Shown: piece after piece, positions 8,585 to 17,633 of the stretch | How positions within the stretch are numbered: position 1 is the first letter of the stretch | Layout of the letters: each line of letters starts with the position of its first letter | Assembly: GCF_003240585.1 (NCBI RefSeq) | Contig: NZ_PCDP01000069.1 | Span: forward strand, 79,838 to 143,837 | Direction of reading: 5' to 3' | Source of the DNA: Arminella tubonensis | GTDB taxonomy: Bacteria > Pseudomonadota > Alphaproteobacteria > Rhizobiales > Rhizobiaceae | DNA length: 64,000 bases | Notes under the pieces: generated by a model | The model's database searches: none | The model's input: only the letters and a program-made list of their open reading frames with translations | Told to the model about the DNA's origin: nothing | Program-made: the position numbers and the translations under genes

Positions 8585-8615
8585 TGCGCCCATCCACAAG
8601 GGGTGGGCGCATTTT
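8585..8615 (+). terminator. rho-independent terminator after the ABC transporter
   Basis: Perfect eight-base arms TGCGCCCA (8585-8592) and TGGGCGCA (8604-8611) are followed by TTTT, 15 bases behind the binding-protein stop. Confidence 0.8.
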
Positions 8616-8780
8616 CCTGTTATTCCGTTGAAGCATCCGGCGAGGTGGACGCATGTTCTTGCGGTCGTTCGGACCGCGTGCTTAGGTCGCCGCCGGGTTG
8701 ACTTTCGGCGTCTGCGCTAAATCTATCTCAATGGCACAAAGGTGCCTTGCCCTCGCAAAATTGCGTGTTAAAACATACCA

Positions 8781-8790
8781 TAAACGTTTA
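8781..8790. promoter_or_regulatory. LacI-type operator TAAACGTTTA
   Basis: A perfect ten-base palindrome with a central CG lies 27 bases before the isomerase-like gene. Its form matches operators of the LacI/GalR family. A possible promoter (TTGCCC at 8747-8752, TAAAAC at 8769-8774, 16-base spacer) lies just upstream, so a repressor here would block early transcription. The most likely regulator is the LacI protein at 111-1136 or an unlinked homologue. Confidence 0.5.
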
Positions 8791-8817
8791 CGGTCGACGT
8801 TCAGGGAGGAATTCGAC

Positions 8818-9870
8818 ATGAAGACCATCAAAGGCCCAGCTTTGTTTCTTGGGCAGTTCGCTGGTGATGCGGCGCCATTCAATTCCTGGGATGCCATCAC
8901 CAAATGGGCCGCGGACACGGGCTATCTGGGCGTGCAGGTGCCGACATGGGCGAGCCAGCTGATCGACCTCAAGAAGGCCGCCACTTCCAAGGACTATTGC
9001 GACGAATTTGCCGGCAAGGCGCGCGAGAACGGCGTCGAAGTCACCGAGCTTTCGACCCATCTTCAGGGCCAGCTGGTCGCCGTGCATCCGGCCTATGACG
9101 AGGCCTTTGATGGGTTCGCGGCGCCGGAAGTGCGTGGCAATCCGAAGGCACGGCAGGAATGGGCCGTCGAGCAGGTGAAGATGGCGCTTACGGCCTCGAA
9201 GCATCTAGGCATCAAGGCGCATGCGACTTTCTCCGGCGCGCTTGCCTGGCCGTTCATGTATCCTTGGCCCCAGCGCCCGGCTGGTCTCGTCGAGACCGCC
9301 TTCGAGGAGCTCGCACGTCGCTGGAAGCCGATCCTCGATCATGCGGACGCCCAGGGCGTGGACGTCTGCTACGAAATTCATCCGGGCGAGGACCTCCACG
9401 ACGGCATCACCTTCGAAATGTTTCTGGAGCGCGTCGGCAATCATCCGCGCGCCAACATGCTCTACGATCCTTCGCACTACATCCTGCAGTGCCTCGACTA
9501 TCTCGACAATATCGACATCTACAAAGACCGTATCAAGATGTTCCACGTCAAGGATGCCGAGTTCAATCCGACCGGGCGCCAGGGCGTCTATGGCGGTTAC
9601 CAGGGCTGGGTGGAACGGGCCGGTCGCTTCCGCTCGCTCGGAGACGGCCAGGTCGATTTCGGCGCCGTCTTTTCGAAGATGACGGCCAATAATTTCGACG
9701 GCTGGGCCGTGGTCGAATGGGAATGTGCGCTTAAGCATCCGGAAGACGGCGCGCGCGAAGGCGCCGAGTTCGTCAAGGCGCATATTATTCGCGTCACGGA
9801 GAAAGCCTTCGACGATTTTGCCGGGAGTGGAACGGATCAGGCGGCTAATAAGAGGATGTTGGGGCTTTAG
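8818..9870 (+). CDS. sugar phosphate isomerase/epimerase-like TIM-barrel protein
   Basis: This 350-residue protein belongs to the xylose-isomerase-like TIM-barrel family (AP endonuclease family 2 fold). Metal-ligand-like residues appear in VCYEIHPGEDLHDG, MLYDPSHY, FHVKDAEF and near the end AVVEWECALKHPEDG. The ATG at 8818 follows AGGGAGGA; upstream in-frame residues look non-coding. The next gene is a Gfo/Idh dehydrogenase; such pairs often carry out oxidation-epimerisation of sugars or inositol-like compounds. The substrate is unknown. Confidence 0.88.
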   Translation: MKTIKGPALFLGQFAGDAAPFNSWDAITKWAADTGYLGVQVPTWASQLIDLKKAATSKDYCDEFAGKARENGVEVTELSTHLQGQLVAVHPAYDEAFDGFAAPEVRGNPKARQEWAVEQVKMALTASKHLGIKAHATFSGALAWPFMYPWPQRPAGLVETAFEELARRWKPILDHADAQGVDVCYEIHPGEDLHDGITFEMFLERVGNHPRANMLYDPSHYILQCLDYLDNIDIYKDRIKMFHVKDAEFNPTGRQGVYGGYQGWVERAGRFRSLGDGQVDFGAVFSKMTANNFDGWAVVEWECALKHPEDGAREGAEFVKAHIIRVTEKAFDDFAGSGTDQAANKRMLGL

Positions 9871-9894
9871 GGCTGTTCCGAAGTCGTGGCGGCA

Positions 9895-10041
9895 CCCCCC
9901 TCTGTCGGCGACGCCGACATCTCCCCCACAAGGGGGGAGATTGACCGCAACGTCTCTGCGCCCCTGACCGCTGCGGAATGCGCGTGGGAAAGAACAATCT
10001 CCCCCCTTGTGGGGGAGATGTCACGGAGTGACAGAGGGGGG
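9895..10041. repeat. RIME2-like inverted repeat
   Basis: Two arms of about 45 bases (9895-9940 and 9998-10041) are near-perfect reverse complements apart from a short divergent patch, separated by a 57-base centre. Each arm holds CTCCCCC...AAGGGGGGAG hairpin sequence. This matches the large palindromic mosaic elements of rhizobial genomes. It fills almost the whole gap between the isomerase-like and dehydrogenase genes and ends 39 bases before the latter's start. Confidence 0.8.
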
Positions 10042-10080
10042 TTACCCTCCGCAAGAAATTCAAATTTCCAGGAGAAACAA

Positions 10081-11268
10081 ATGGCTATCGAAGGTTCATC
10101 GGAAGAAGCGCGCGAGCCGCGTATTCGTCTTGGCATGGTCGGCGGTGGGGCGGGTGCTTTCATCGGCGCGGTGCACCGGATTGCGGCCCGGATTGACGAC
10201 CAGTTCGATCTCGTCGCCGGCGCGCTTTCGGCCTCGCCAGAGAAAGCTCAGGCGTCCGGCCGCGATCTCGGCCTAGACCCGTCGCGCACCTATTCCAGCT
10301 ATCGCGAGATGGCGATCCGCGAGGCGAAGCTGAAGAACGGCATCGAGGCGGTTTCGATCGTCACGCCGAACCATGTTCACTACGATGCGGCCAAGGAGTT
10401 TCTCAGGCGCGGCATCCATGTCATCTGCGACAAGCCGCTGACATCGAACCTCGCCGATGCCAAGAAGCTGAAGAAGATCGCCGACGAGAGCGGCGCGCTA
10501 TTCGTATTGACCCACAATTACACCGGCTATCCCATGGTCCGTCAGGCACGCGAAATGGTGGCGAACGGCGAGCTCGGCGACATCCGGATCGTCCAGGCGG
10601 AATATCCGCAGGATTGGCTGACGGAGGCGATCGAGCAATCGGGCCAGAAGCAGGCCGCGTGGCGCACGGACCCGGCTCAATCAGGCGTCGGCGGCTCGAC
10701 CGGCGATATCGGTACCCATGCCTATAATCTTGCTGCCTTCATCACCGGGCTGGAGCTGGATAGCCTGGCTGCCGACCTCGACAGCTTCGTCGAAGGACGG
10801 CGCCTGGACGACAATGCTCACGTCATGTTGCGCTTCAAGGCAAAGGGCGCCGAGAAGCCGGCCAAGGGCATGCTCTGGTGCAGCCAGGTCGCCCCGGGCC
10901 ACGAGAACGGCCTGATGGTTCGCGTCTATGGCACCAAGGGCGGCCTCGAGTGGACGCAGAAGGACCCGAACTATCTCTGGTACACGCCGTTCGGCGAGCA
11001 GAAGCGTCTGATCACCCGCAACGGTGCCGGATCCGGTCCTGCGGCCGCCCGTGTGTCCCGTGTGCCATCGGGCCATCCGGAAGGCTATCTCGAAGCATTC
11101 GCAACGATCTATGCCGAGGCTGCCCGCGCCATCAACGCGGTCAAGAAGGGCAAGGCGGTCGATCCGGCCGTCGTCTACCCAACCGTTGACGACGGGGTGA
11201 AGGGTGTCGCCTTCGTCGAGGCCTGTGTTGCCTCCTCGAAGCGCAATGGTGCCTGGATCAAGCTCTAG
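10081..11268 (+). CDS. Gfo/Idh/MocA family NAD(P)-dependent oxidoreductase
   Basis: This 395-residue dehydrogenase of sugars or cyclitols has an N-terminal Rossmann segment RLGMVGGGAGAFIGAVHR and a CDKPLTSN segment equivalent to the family EKP motif. The C-terminal part contains GGSTGDIGTHAYNLAAFITG, where the family's catalytic histidine lies. The ATG at 10081 follows CAGGAG; upstream in-frame codons lie in the repeat and are not protein-like. It probably works with the isomerase-like protein upstream. The substrate is unknown. Confidence 0.9.
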   Translation: MAIEGSSEEAREPRIRLGMVGGGAGAFIGAVHRIAARIDDQFDLVAGALSASPEKAQASGRDLGLDPSRTYSSYREMAIREAKLKNGIEAVSIVTPNHVHYDAAKEFLRRGIHVICDKPLTSNLADAKKLKKIADESGALFVLTHNYTGYPMVRQAREMVANGELGDIRIVQAEYPQDWLTEAIEQSGQKQAAWRTDPAQSGVGGSTGDIGTHAYNLAAFITGLELDSLAADLDSFVEGRRLDDNAHVMLRFKAKGAEKPAKGMLWCSQVAPGHENGLMVRVYGTKGGLEWTQKDPNYLWYTPFGEQKRLITRNGAGSGPAAARVSRVPSGHPEGYLEAFATIYAEAARAINAVKKGKAVDPAVVYPTVDDGVKGVAFVEACVASSKRNGAWIKL

Positions 11269-11280
11269 GGAATATCGAGA

Positions 11281-11317
11281 CAGCGGCTGGTTCTCCGGCC
11301 GCTGTTTGCTCGTTTTT
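11281..11317 (+). terminator. rho-independent terminator after the Gfo/Idh gene
   Basis: Arms CAGCGGC (11281-11287) and GCCGCTG (11298-11304) are followed by a T-rich tail ending in TTTTT. Confidence 0.65.
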
Positions 11318-11417
11318 CGGCTGTAACGTTGCAGTCTTGTTATTTCGGGGCTGTACAAGGCTATTTGGCCTGGTCTAAACCGCTTCAGCGATTGGCGGCA
11401 GGTTTGGGAGAAACAAA

Positions 11418-12797
11418 TTGTCCAAGATTGATCCGAAGAAATTTGCCGAACGCTTTCCGGGCGATTTCACGTTTGGCGTGGCGACCGCCGCCTTCCAGAT
11501 CGAAGGCGCGACAAAGGCCGACGGTCGTAAGCCATCCATCTGGGATGCCTTTTCGAACATGCCGGGGCGCGTCTACCATCGCGACAACGGCGACGTGGCG
11601 TGCGACCACTACAACAGGTTGGATCAGGACCTCGATCTCATCAAGGAGATGGGTGTCGACGCCTATCGTTTCTCGATCGCCTGGCCGCGGATCATTCCCG
11701 AAGGAACAGGCCCGATCAACGAGGCAGGCCTCGATTTCTACGACCGCCTGATCGATGGCTGCAAGGCGCGGGGCATCAAGACCTTCGCGACGCTCTATCA
11801 TTGGGACCTGCCTCTGGCGCTGATGGGCGAGGGCGGATGGACCGCACGCTCGACTGCCTATGCCTACCAGCGCTATACCAAGACAGTGATGGCCCGCCTC
11901 GGCGACCGTCTGGATTCGGTTGCGACCTTCAATGAGCCCTGGTGCATCGTCTGGCTCAGCCACCTTTACGGTATCCACGCGCCGGGCGAACGCAATATGG
12001 AAGCGGCTCTTGCCGCCATGCATCATATCAACCTGGCGCACGGCCTTGGCGTCGAAGCGATCAGGGCGGAAGCGCCGAAGGTGCCGGTTGGCCTGGTTTT
12101 GAATGCTGCCTCGATCATTCCGGGGTCAGAAAGCGATGCCGACAAGGGAGCTGTCGAGCGGGCGCACCAGTTCCACAACGGTGCCTTTTTTGATCCGGTC
12201 TTCAAGGGTGCGTATCCGAAGGAGTTCCTCGAGGCGCTCGGGGATCGCATGCCGACCGTCGAGGAAGGCGATCTCAAGCTGATCAATCAGAAACTCGACT
12301 GGTGGGGGCTGAACTACTACAAGCCCGATCGCGTGTTCGACGATGCGACGAAGGCTGGCGACTTTCCGTGGACGACCGAAGCGCCGCCGATCAGCGACAA
12401 AAAAACCGACATCGGCTGGGAGATCTATGCGCCGGGCCTGAAGCTGCTCGTCGAGGACCTCAACAGGCGCTATGATCTGCCGGAATGCTACATTACCGAG
12501 AATGGTGCCGCCTATAACATGGGCGTGGTCAACGGCGAGGTCGATGACCAGCCGCGGCTCGACTATTACATCGAGCATCTCGGTGTCGCTGCCGATCTGA
12601 TCAAGGACGGTTATCCGATGCGCGGCTATTTTGCCTGGAGCCTGATGGATAATTTCGAATGGGCTGAAGGTTACCGCATGCGTTTCGGTCTCGTTCATGT
12701 CGATTACGAGACGCAGGTACGAACCGTCAAGAAGAGCGGTAAGTGGTACAGCGAGCTGGCCAGGCTGTTTCCGAAGGGAAATCACAAGACGGTGTGA
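11418..12797 (+). CDS. GH1 beta-glucosidase
   Basis: This cytoplasmic enzyme of 459 residues has no signal peptide and would hydrolyse beta-glucosides such as cellobiose. It is glycoside hydrolase family 1, with the acid/base glutamate at residue 173 in TFNEP and the nucleophile at residue 361 in YITENG. The N-terminal FTFGVATAAFQIEGA and C-terminal YFAWSLMDNFEWAEGY are family hallmarks. The start is a TTG preceded by TGGGAG; no ATG fits the conserved N-terminus. It lies after a terminator and so probably has its own promoter, but belongs with the sugar block. Confidence 0.95.
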   Translation: MSKIDPKKFAERFPGDFTFGVATAAFQIEGATKADGRKPSIWDAFSNMPGRVYHRDNGDVACDHYNRLDQDLDLIKEMGVDAYRFSIAWPRIIPEGTGPINEAGLDFYDRLIDGCKARGIKTFATLYHWDLPLALMGEGGWTARSTAYAYQRYTKTVMARLGDRLDSVATFNEPWCIVWLSHLYGIHAPGERNMEAALAAMHHINLAHGLGVEAIRAEAPKVPVGLVLNAASIIPGSESDADKGAVERAHQFHNGAFFDPVFKGAYPKEFLEALGDRMPTVEEGDLKLINQKLDWWGLNYYKPDRVFDDATKAGDFPWTTEAPPISDKKTDIGWEIYAPGLKLLVEDLNRRYDLPECYITENGAAYNMGVVNGEVDDQPRLDYYIEHLGVAADLIKDGYPMRGYFAWSLMDNFEWAEGYRMRFGLVHVDYETQVRTVKKSGKWYSELARLFPKGNHKTV

Positions 12798-12837
12798 GAC
12801 GGTAGTCCGAATCGTCGTTTCGCTGTAATTCAGGCGG

Positions 12838-13383
12838 ATGATCGAAAAGCAGTCGAGATTCTACGCACTCTGCGGCAGCCAGCGACGGGCTTCCACGAAT
12901 CGGGCGTTGCTCGAGGCTCTCAGTGCGGCAGCTCCGGACTATATCGCAATCGAAATATGCGAGTTGATCGGCGACCTGCCGATCTTCAATCCTGACCGCG
13001 AGGGCGAATTCACGCCTGAGATCGTCGAGGCGTTCGCAGCCAAGATCCGCGCCGCAGACGGGCTGATTGTCGCCTGTCCCGAATATGCGCACGGAATTCC
13101 GGGCGGCCTCAAGAACGCACTCGACTGGCTCGTTTCCCGCGACGAGGTGCCGTTCAAGCCTGTTATGATCGCCCATTCGTCCCATCGGGGTCAGCTGGTG
13201 TTGTCACAGCTTAGGGATATCCTGACGACCATGTCGCTGCTGATTGTGGAGGACGCGTTCCTGCAATTGGCCTTGGTCGGCAAATCCCAAGAGGCGCAGC
13301 GTGCGCTTTTAGCCGAGGCAAAGTCGGAGGGGCTGCTGGACGCAAGCCTTCGAGAGTTTGTCGAATTCATCGCTCGCCTTTAG
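12838..13383 (+). CDS. NADPH-dependent FMN reductase
   Basis: This flavodoxin-fold reductase of 181 residues (NADPH-dependent FMN reductase family) reduces flavins or quinones. The FMN phosphate loop is at CGSQRRASTNRALL and the conserved PEYAHGIPGGLKNALDWLVS forms the flavin-binding segment. It starts 40 bases after the beta-glucosidase on the same strand but has no obvious link to sugar metabolism. The physiological acceptor is unknown. Confidence 0.9.
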   Translation: MIEKQSRFYALCGSQRRASTNRALLEALSAAAPDYIAIEICELIGDLPIFNPDREGEFTPEIVEAFAAKIRAADGLIVACPEYAHGIPGGLKNALDWLVSRDEVPFKPVMIAHSSHRGQLVLSQLRDILTTMSLLIVEDAFLQLALVGKSQEAQRALLAEAKSEGLLDASLREFVEFIARL

Positions 13384-13498
13384 GTCGCGGCTGCCAGCAC
13401 CACCTCGAATGTTGAACGATGCAGCGCGTGCTGTCGATATTGCGACGCACCCTTAACCGTTTTTGAAGAATAGACGGGCACACTCCGGCCATTAGAGG

Positions 13499-15712
13499 GT
13501 GAGTATATTGTTGAAATTTTTCAAATTACTAAAGGGTAATACATCGCCCGGCGGGCACTCCATTGTAATGGCCGTTCTGTTTTCTTTTGCCCTTGTAGTA
13601 ACAATCGTTACGATCATGGTGCTGACAGCGGTCGGCCGAGTCGCGGATTATTCCAATCGTCTTGACGACGCCAGGTCCAGCGAAACCATCTCAGGGGCAC
13701 TGAAGACACTACAATCACAGCTTGTGGCCACACTTGATGATTATACCGCATGGGACGATGCCGCGCTGCATGTCTACACCCCGGATGGGCAAAGCTGGGT
13801 GATCAGAAATTATGGCGAAGCGTCGGCCAACAGTTTGCTGTACGACATGTCGGTCGTGGTCGACGAGGACGGGAACACGATCATGGCCTATCACAACGGC
13901 AAGCCTTTCAACGGCACGATCGATGAATTCTTCGGACCGCCGTTGAAGACGCTGGTCGATCAGATCAAAGGAATGAGCGCGACAGGTAAGCCCGAGATCG
14001 GCGGCTTCATACGTACGCAGGTCGGGCTGGCGGTGGTCGGCGTTTCGCTTGTGCGCGAAAAATCCGGTGCACTTCCCGTCCCGAACAGCCAGCGGCGTTA
14101 TCTTATCTTGTCCCGCCCGCTCGATGCAGCAAAAATACAGCGCCTCGGAGAGACCTACGTCATCGCTGGTCTTCGCCTTGTCCCTCCCAGTTTCAACGCA
14201 GCATATTCCGTGCTTCTCACGGATCCACTCGGATCGTCGATCGGACGGATGGTCTGGACGTCGCGAGCACCGGGTGACCTCAGCTATGCGCAAGCGCAGC
14301 CGTTGGTCATCAAGGCGCTGGGCCTTGTCGGGATGTTCTTCGTTGTCTTGCTGATCATCGGCTCGCTCGCCGGTCGTCGTCTTCGGGCGGGTGAGGCAGC
14401 GTCGCGGGACGCCGCGTTGCGCGATCGATTGAGCGGGCTGCTCAATCGGGAGGGCATGCGACTTGGCTTCGAGCAGTTGGTCGAGACCGCCCGGGCCGAG
14501 GGCAGCAACGTGCTGTTTCTCTATCTCGACCTGGATGGGTTCAAGGAGGTCAACGATTCCTACGGGCATGGGACGGGCGATCAGCTGATCCGGGCTGTCG
14601 CGGCCGGTCTGACGGTGCTGGCTCCTGACGAGGCGGTCCTTGCGCGTCTCGGCGGAGATGAATTTGCCATCGCTTTCGCTGCGACTGAGCTCAATCACGG
14701 TCCGGCACTCAGTCTCGCCGAGCGGGTGCTCGATTTCCTCGCTGAGCCGCTGCAGATCGGGCAGCGCGTTATCGTCATTGGGGCCAGTATCGGTATAGCC
14801 TCTTCGCCGGAAGGTCGTGTCTGCCACGAGGAGGTGGTACGGCGCGCCGATCTTGCCATGTACAAGGCGAAGGAATCGGGTCGAGCCTGCATGGCTTGCT
14901 ACGACACTGCATTGGATATCGATCGTGAGGAGCGAAACGCGCTTGAGCTTGATTTGCGTGATGCCATCGAAGACGAAAGGCTAACCGTCGTCTACCAGCC
15001 TCTCGTCGACGCGGATACACATGAGATGCTCGGGGTGGAGGCTCTGGTGCGTTGGGACCGCCCGGGGCATGGCCCTGTTTCTCCGGAAGTCTTTATTCCG
15101 GTGGCGGAAACCAGCGGTCTCATCGAAGCGCTTGGCTTGTTCGTCCTGCGTCGAGCCTGCGAAGCGACAATGGGCTGGCCAGGCCTCAGAGTGTCGGTAA
15201 ACGTCTCGCCAGGTCAGTTCCGCAATCCGGCCTTCGCGGACTATGTCCGCAACGTGCTGAAGGAGACAGGGATCGCTGCGGAACGAGTGACGCTCGAAAT
15301 TACCGAAGGTTACATCATCCAAAATCCGCAGCGGACGCTCAAGTCCATCGAACGGTTGAAGGCGCTCGGCGTCAAGATCGCGCTCGACGATTTTGGATCG
15401 GGCTTCTCGTCGATCGGCTATCTAAGGCAGTTTGGCTTCGATCGCATCAAGATCGACAAATCGTTGACCATGGGCGTGCTCGAAGGCAACAGCGCCAGAG
15501 ACATGCTGCAGGCGACGGTCGCCCTGGCACGATCGCTCGATATACCGGTGACTGCAGAGGGCATAGAGACGGAGGGGCAGGGGATCGCCGTGCGGCTCTT
15601 CGGCTGCCGCCAGCTACAAGGCTATTTCTTTGGCAGGCCCATGGCGGATGTCGAGATCGGCAGGCGGCTTGCGGCGCAAAGAGCGAGCGAGGACGATCAG
15701 GTCGCTGCCTGA
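13499..15712 (+). CDS. CHASE4-GGDEF-EAL cyclic di-GMP signalling protein
   Basis: This 737-residue membrane sensor has a transmembrane segment near residues 23-45, an extracytoplasmic region with LDDYTAWDDAALH typical of CHASE4, a second transmembrane segment near 280-300, then GGDEF and EAL domains. The GGDEF motif is intact (residues 385-389, RLGGDEF) but there is no RxxD inhibitory site before it. The EAL motif (residues 514-516) and downstream ITEG, DDFGSGFSS, KIDKS and QGYFFG residues are all present. Both synthesis and breakdown of c-di-GMP are possible. The start is GTG. The gene ends four bases from the convergent trhO gene. Confidence 0.93.
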   Translation: MSILLKFFKLLKGNTSPGGHSIVMAVLFSFALVVTIVTIMVLTAVGRVADYSNRLDDARSSETISGALKTLQSQLVATLDDYTAWDDAALHVYTPDGQSWVIRNYGEASANSLLYDMSVVVDEDGNTIMAYHNGKPFNGTIDEFFGPPLKTLVDQIKGMSATGKPEIGGFIRTQVGLAVVGVSLVREKSGALPVPNSQRRYLILSRPLDAAKIQRLGETYVIAGLRLVPPSFNAAYSVLLTDPLGSSIGRMVWTSRAPGDLSYAQAQPLVIKALGLVGMFFVVLLIIGSLAGRRLRAGEAASRDAALRDRLSGLLNREGMRLGFEQLVETARAEGSNVLFLYLDLDGFKEVNDSYGHGTGDQLIRAVAAGLTVLAPDEAVLARLGGDEFAIAFAATELNHGPALSLAERVLDFLAEPLQIGQRVIVIGASIGIASSPEGRVCHEEVVRRADLAMYKAKESGRACMACYDTALDIDREERNALELDLRDAIEDERLTVVYQPLVDADTHEMLGVEALVRWDRPGHGPVSPEVFIPVAETSGLIEALGLFVLRRACEATMGWPGLRVSVNVSPGQFRNPAFADYVRNVLKETGIAAERVTLEITEGYIIQNPQRTLKSIERLKALGVKIALDDFGSGFSSIGYLRQFGFDRIKIDKSLTMGVLEGNSARDMLQATVALARSLDIPVTAEGIETEGQGIAVRLFGCRQLQGYFFGRPMADVEIGRRLAAQRASEDDQVAA

Positions 15713-15716
15713 ATCT

Positions 15717-16661
15717 TCAGCCGCCGATGTGCTCGTGACCACGCTTCCTTGCTAGTGCGATCTGGCGTTGACGCTCACGGTAGCGCTCGCGATCTTCCTC
15801 GGTTCGGCTGCTGTAGCAATTGCTGCAGGAGACGCCCGCCTCATAGAACGACGACACGACCTCCTCTGCGGTGATCGGCGTCCGGCAGGCATGGCATAAT
15901 TTGTGCGAGCCTTCCTTCAATCCATGTTCGACGGAGACCCGCTCGTCGAAGACGAAGCAGGCGCCTTCCCAAAGGCTTTCTTCGGCCGGGATGTCTTCCA
16001 GATATTTCAGGATGCCACCTTTGAGGTGGTAGACTTCGTCGAAGCCCTGTTCCTTCATGTAGGCAGTTGCCTTTTCGCAGCGAATGCCGCCGGTGCAGTA
16101 CATCGCGATCTTCGGCTTGTCGTGCAGGCTGCCGTTGTTTTTCACCCATTCCGGAAACTCGCGGAAGGTCTTCGTCTTCGGGTCGAGCGCCCCGCGGAAG
16201 ACCCCGATTGCGGTTTCGTAGTCGTTGCGGGTGTCGATGACGATGGTGTCGGGGTCGGAGATCAGCGCGTTCCAGTCCTTCGGCGCCACGTAGGTGCCGA
16301 CGATATGGGTCGGGTCGATATTCTCAACGCCCATGGTGACGATCTCTTTCTTGAGCTTCACCTTCATGCGCACGAAGGGCATCTTCGACGCGCGGCTTTC
16401 CTTGTGCTCCAGGGTCGCAAATTCAGGCTGGGCGCGGAGGAAAGCCAGGACGGCGCCGATGGCGGCATCCGTACCGGCGATCGTGCCATTGATGCCCTCG
16501 CGAGCAAGAAGAAGCGTTCCCTTGACGCCATTCTGGTCGCACATCGCCTGCAGCGGCTCGCGGAATGCTTCGAACTGGGAAAACGCGACGAAATGATAGA
16601 GCGCGGCAACAAGGAATGTGCCGTCAGCTTTCGGATGCTGGGTGAAGAGGTCGTCTGTCAT
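15717..16661 (-). CDS. trhO: tRNA uridine(34) hydroxylase, rhodanese-domain
   Basis: TrhO (formerly YceA) makes 5-hydroxyuridine at the wobble position of certain tRNAs using oxygen. It has 314 residues, close to family length. The N-terminal acylphosphatase-like part contains LLLAREGINGTIAG. The rhodanese domain contains IDTRNDYE and the active-site cysteine in MYCTGGIRCEKA. The C-terminal part has the cysteine pairs CHAC and CSNC that may bind metal. The neighbouring genes have no clear functional link. Confidence 0.93.
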   Translation of the reverse strand: MTDDLFTQHPKADGTFLVAALYHFVAFSQFEAFREPLQAMCDQNGVKGTLLLAREGINGTIAGTDAAIGAVLAFLRAQPEFATLEHKESRASKMPFVRMKVKLKKEIVTMGVENIDPTHIVGTYVAPKDWNALISDPDTIVIDTRNDYETAIGVFRGALDPKTKTFREFPEWVKNNGSLHDKPKIAMYCTGGIRCEKATAYMKEQGFDEVYHLKGGILKYLEDIPAEESLWEGACFVFDERVSVEHGLKEGSHKLCHACRTPITAEEVVSSFYEAGVSCSNCYSSRTEEDRERYRERQRQIALARKRGHEHIGG

Positions 16662-16724
16662 GCGCCGGAAATACAGGGTCGGAGGCCGTCAGGCAATCAT
16701 GATTTGCGTTTGGGGCCAAGCTGG

Positions 16725-17633
16725 TTATCGGCCTGCCTGTCGCCATAGATGTTCTATCATCTTCGCTTCGCGGTCGGGATCGTCTGAAAACACATGGGCG
16801 GCTTTTTCGAGCGAGACGCTCCGGGCGGATTGCTGCCGGGAGATAATGGCTTCCAGCAGCCGTGCCTGGTCGTCGCTTTGCGTGAAGAGATCGGTCTCCT
16901 GATTGACGACTTCGGAAAGGGCCGCGAGGTCGTGGTAGCGGCCGAGAACGTCCACCAGCGCCTTGGCTTCCATCTCTTTGGCGTACATGGCGGCAGGCCA
17001 GAGATCGCGCAACAATGCGTGATACATCCAATAGTTCTGGCTCTGTTTGCGCAATTCGTGGAACTGGTCGGTGTGGGCTTCCGTTCGACATCCCGTCAGC
17101 GCCTCTGCGGCCCTCCGGCAGGTCTTCCTCCAGCTCTTTTTCAGCAGGCTGGCGACGTCGTGCTTGTTGTTCTTGAACGAGACATCGTCGAGCGCGGTCA
17201 TTGCATTTCGGCAAATTTCGATTGCCTCGGCGGTCCTTGTCTCGATGTCGGTTTCGCCGCGCACCAGCCAATCGCGTCGCGCGATCAACGTGTCGGCTAT
17301 TCGCGACAGCGCCGCCGCTTCATCTTCCGACGTCGCGGTCTCATGCAGGTATTTGCCGATCTCGACGAGGGCGGTCGCCTCGCGAAAGACGGCGAGCGAT
17401 TTCGCGGCGTCCCGAAGGCGTTGATTTTCATGCTCGTAAAATTCCGGCAGATGTCTGACTGCCAGCCTGTAAAGCCCTCGGGTTCGCTTCAGATGTTTCC
17501 GGGCGGCGTGAATGCCGTCGTGCAGGCCGTCCGGTCGTTCCCGCAGAACTGCCATGGCCTTCTCAAGTTGCCCACCAGCGGCCGCACGGACTTCGTCGTC
17601 GAACGGCTTACTCGGCCGAATTCTATAGCCCAT
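16725..17633 (-). CDS. CHAD domain protein
   Basis: CHAD domains are alpha-helical, rich in conserved basic residues and bind polyphosphate or other phosphorylated polymers. This 302-residue protein is nearly all CHAD: HDGIHAARKHLKRTRGLYRL near residue 40, FREATALVEIGKYL and FHELRKQSQNYWMYH show the conserved His/Arg/Lys positions. CAGGAG precedes the ATG. Its start overlaps the end of the upstream CYTH gene by 11 bases, so both products are probably made together; CYTH and CHAD are also found fused in one protein in other bacteria. Confidence 0.9.
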   Translation of the reverse strand: MGYRIRPSKPFDDEVRAAAGGQLEKAMAVLRERPDGLHDGIHAARKHLKRTRGLYRLAVRHLPEFYEHENQRLRDAAKSLAVFREATALVEIGKYLHETATSEDEAAALSRIADTLIARRDWLVRGETDIETRTAEAIEICRNAMTALDDVSFKNNKHDVASLLKKSWRKTCRRAAEALTGCRTEAHTDQFHELRKQSQNYWMYHALLRDLWPAAMYAKEMEAKALVDVLGRYHDLAALSEVVNQETDLFTQSDDQARLLEAIISRQQSARSVSLEKAAHVFSDDPDREAKMIEHLWRQAGR

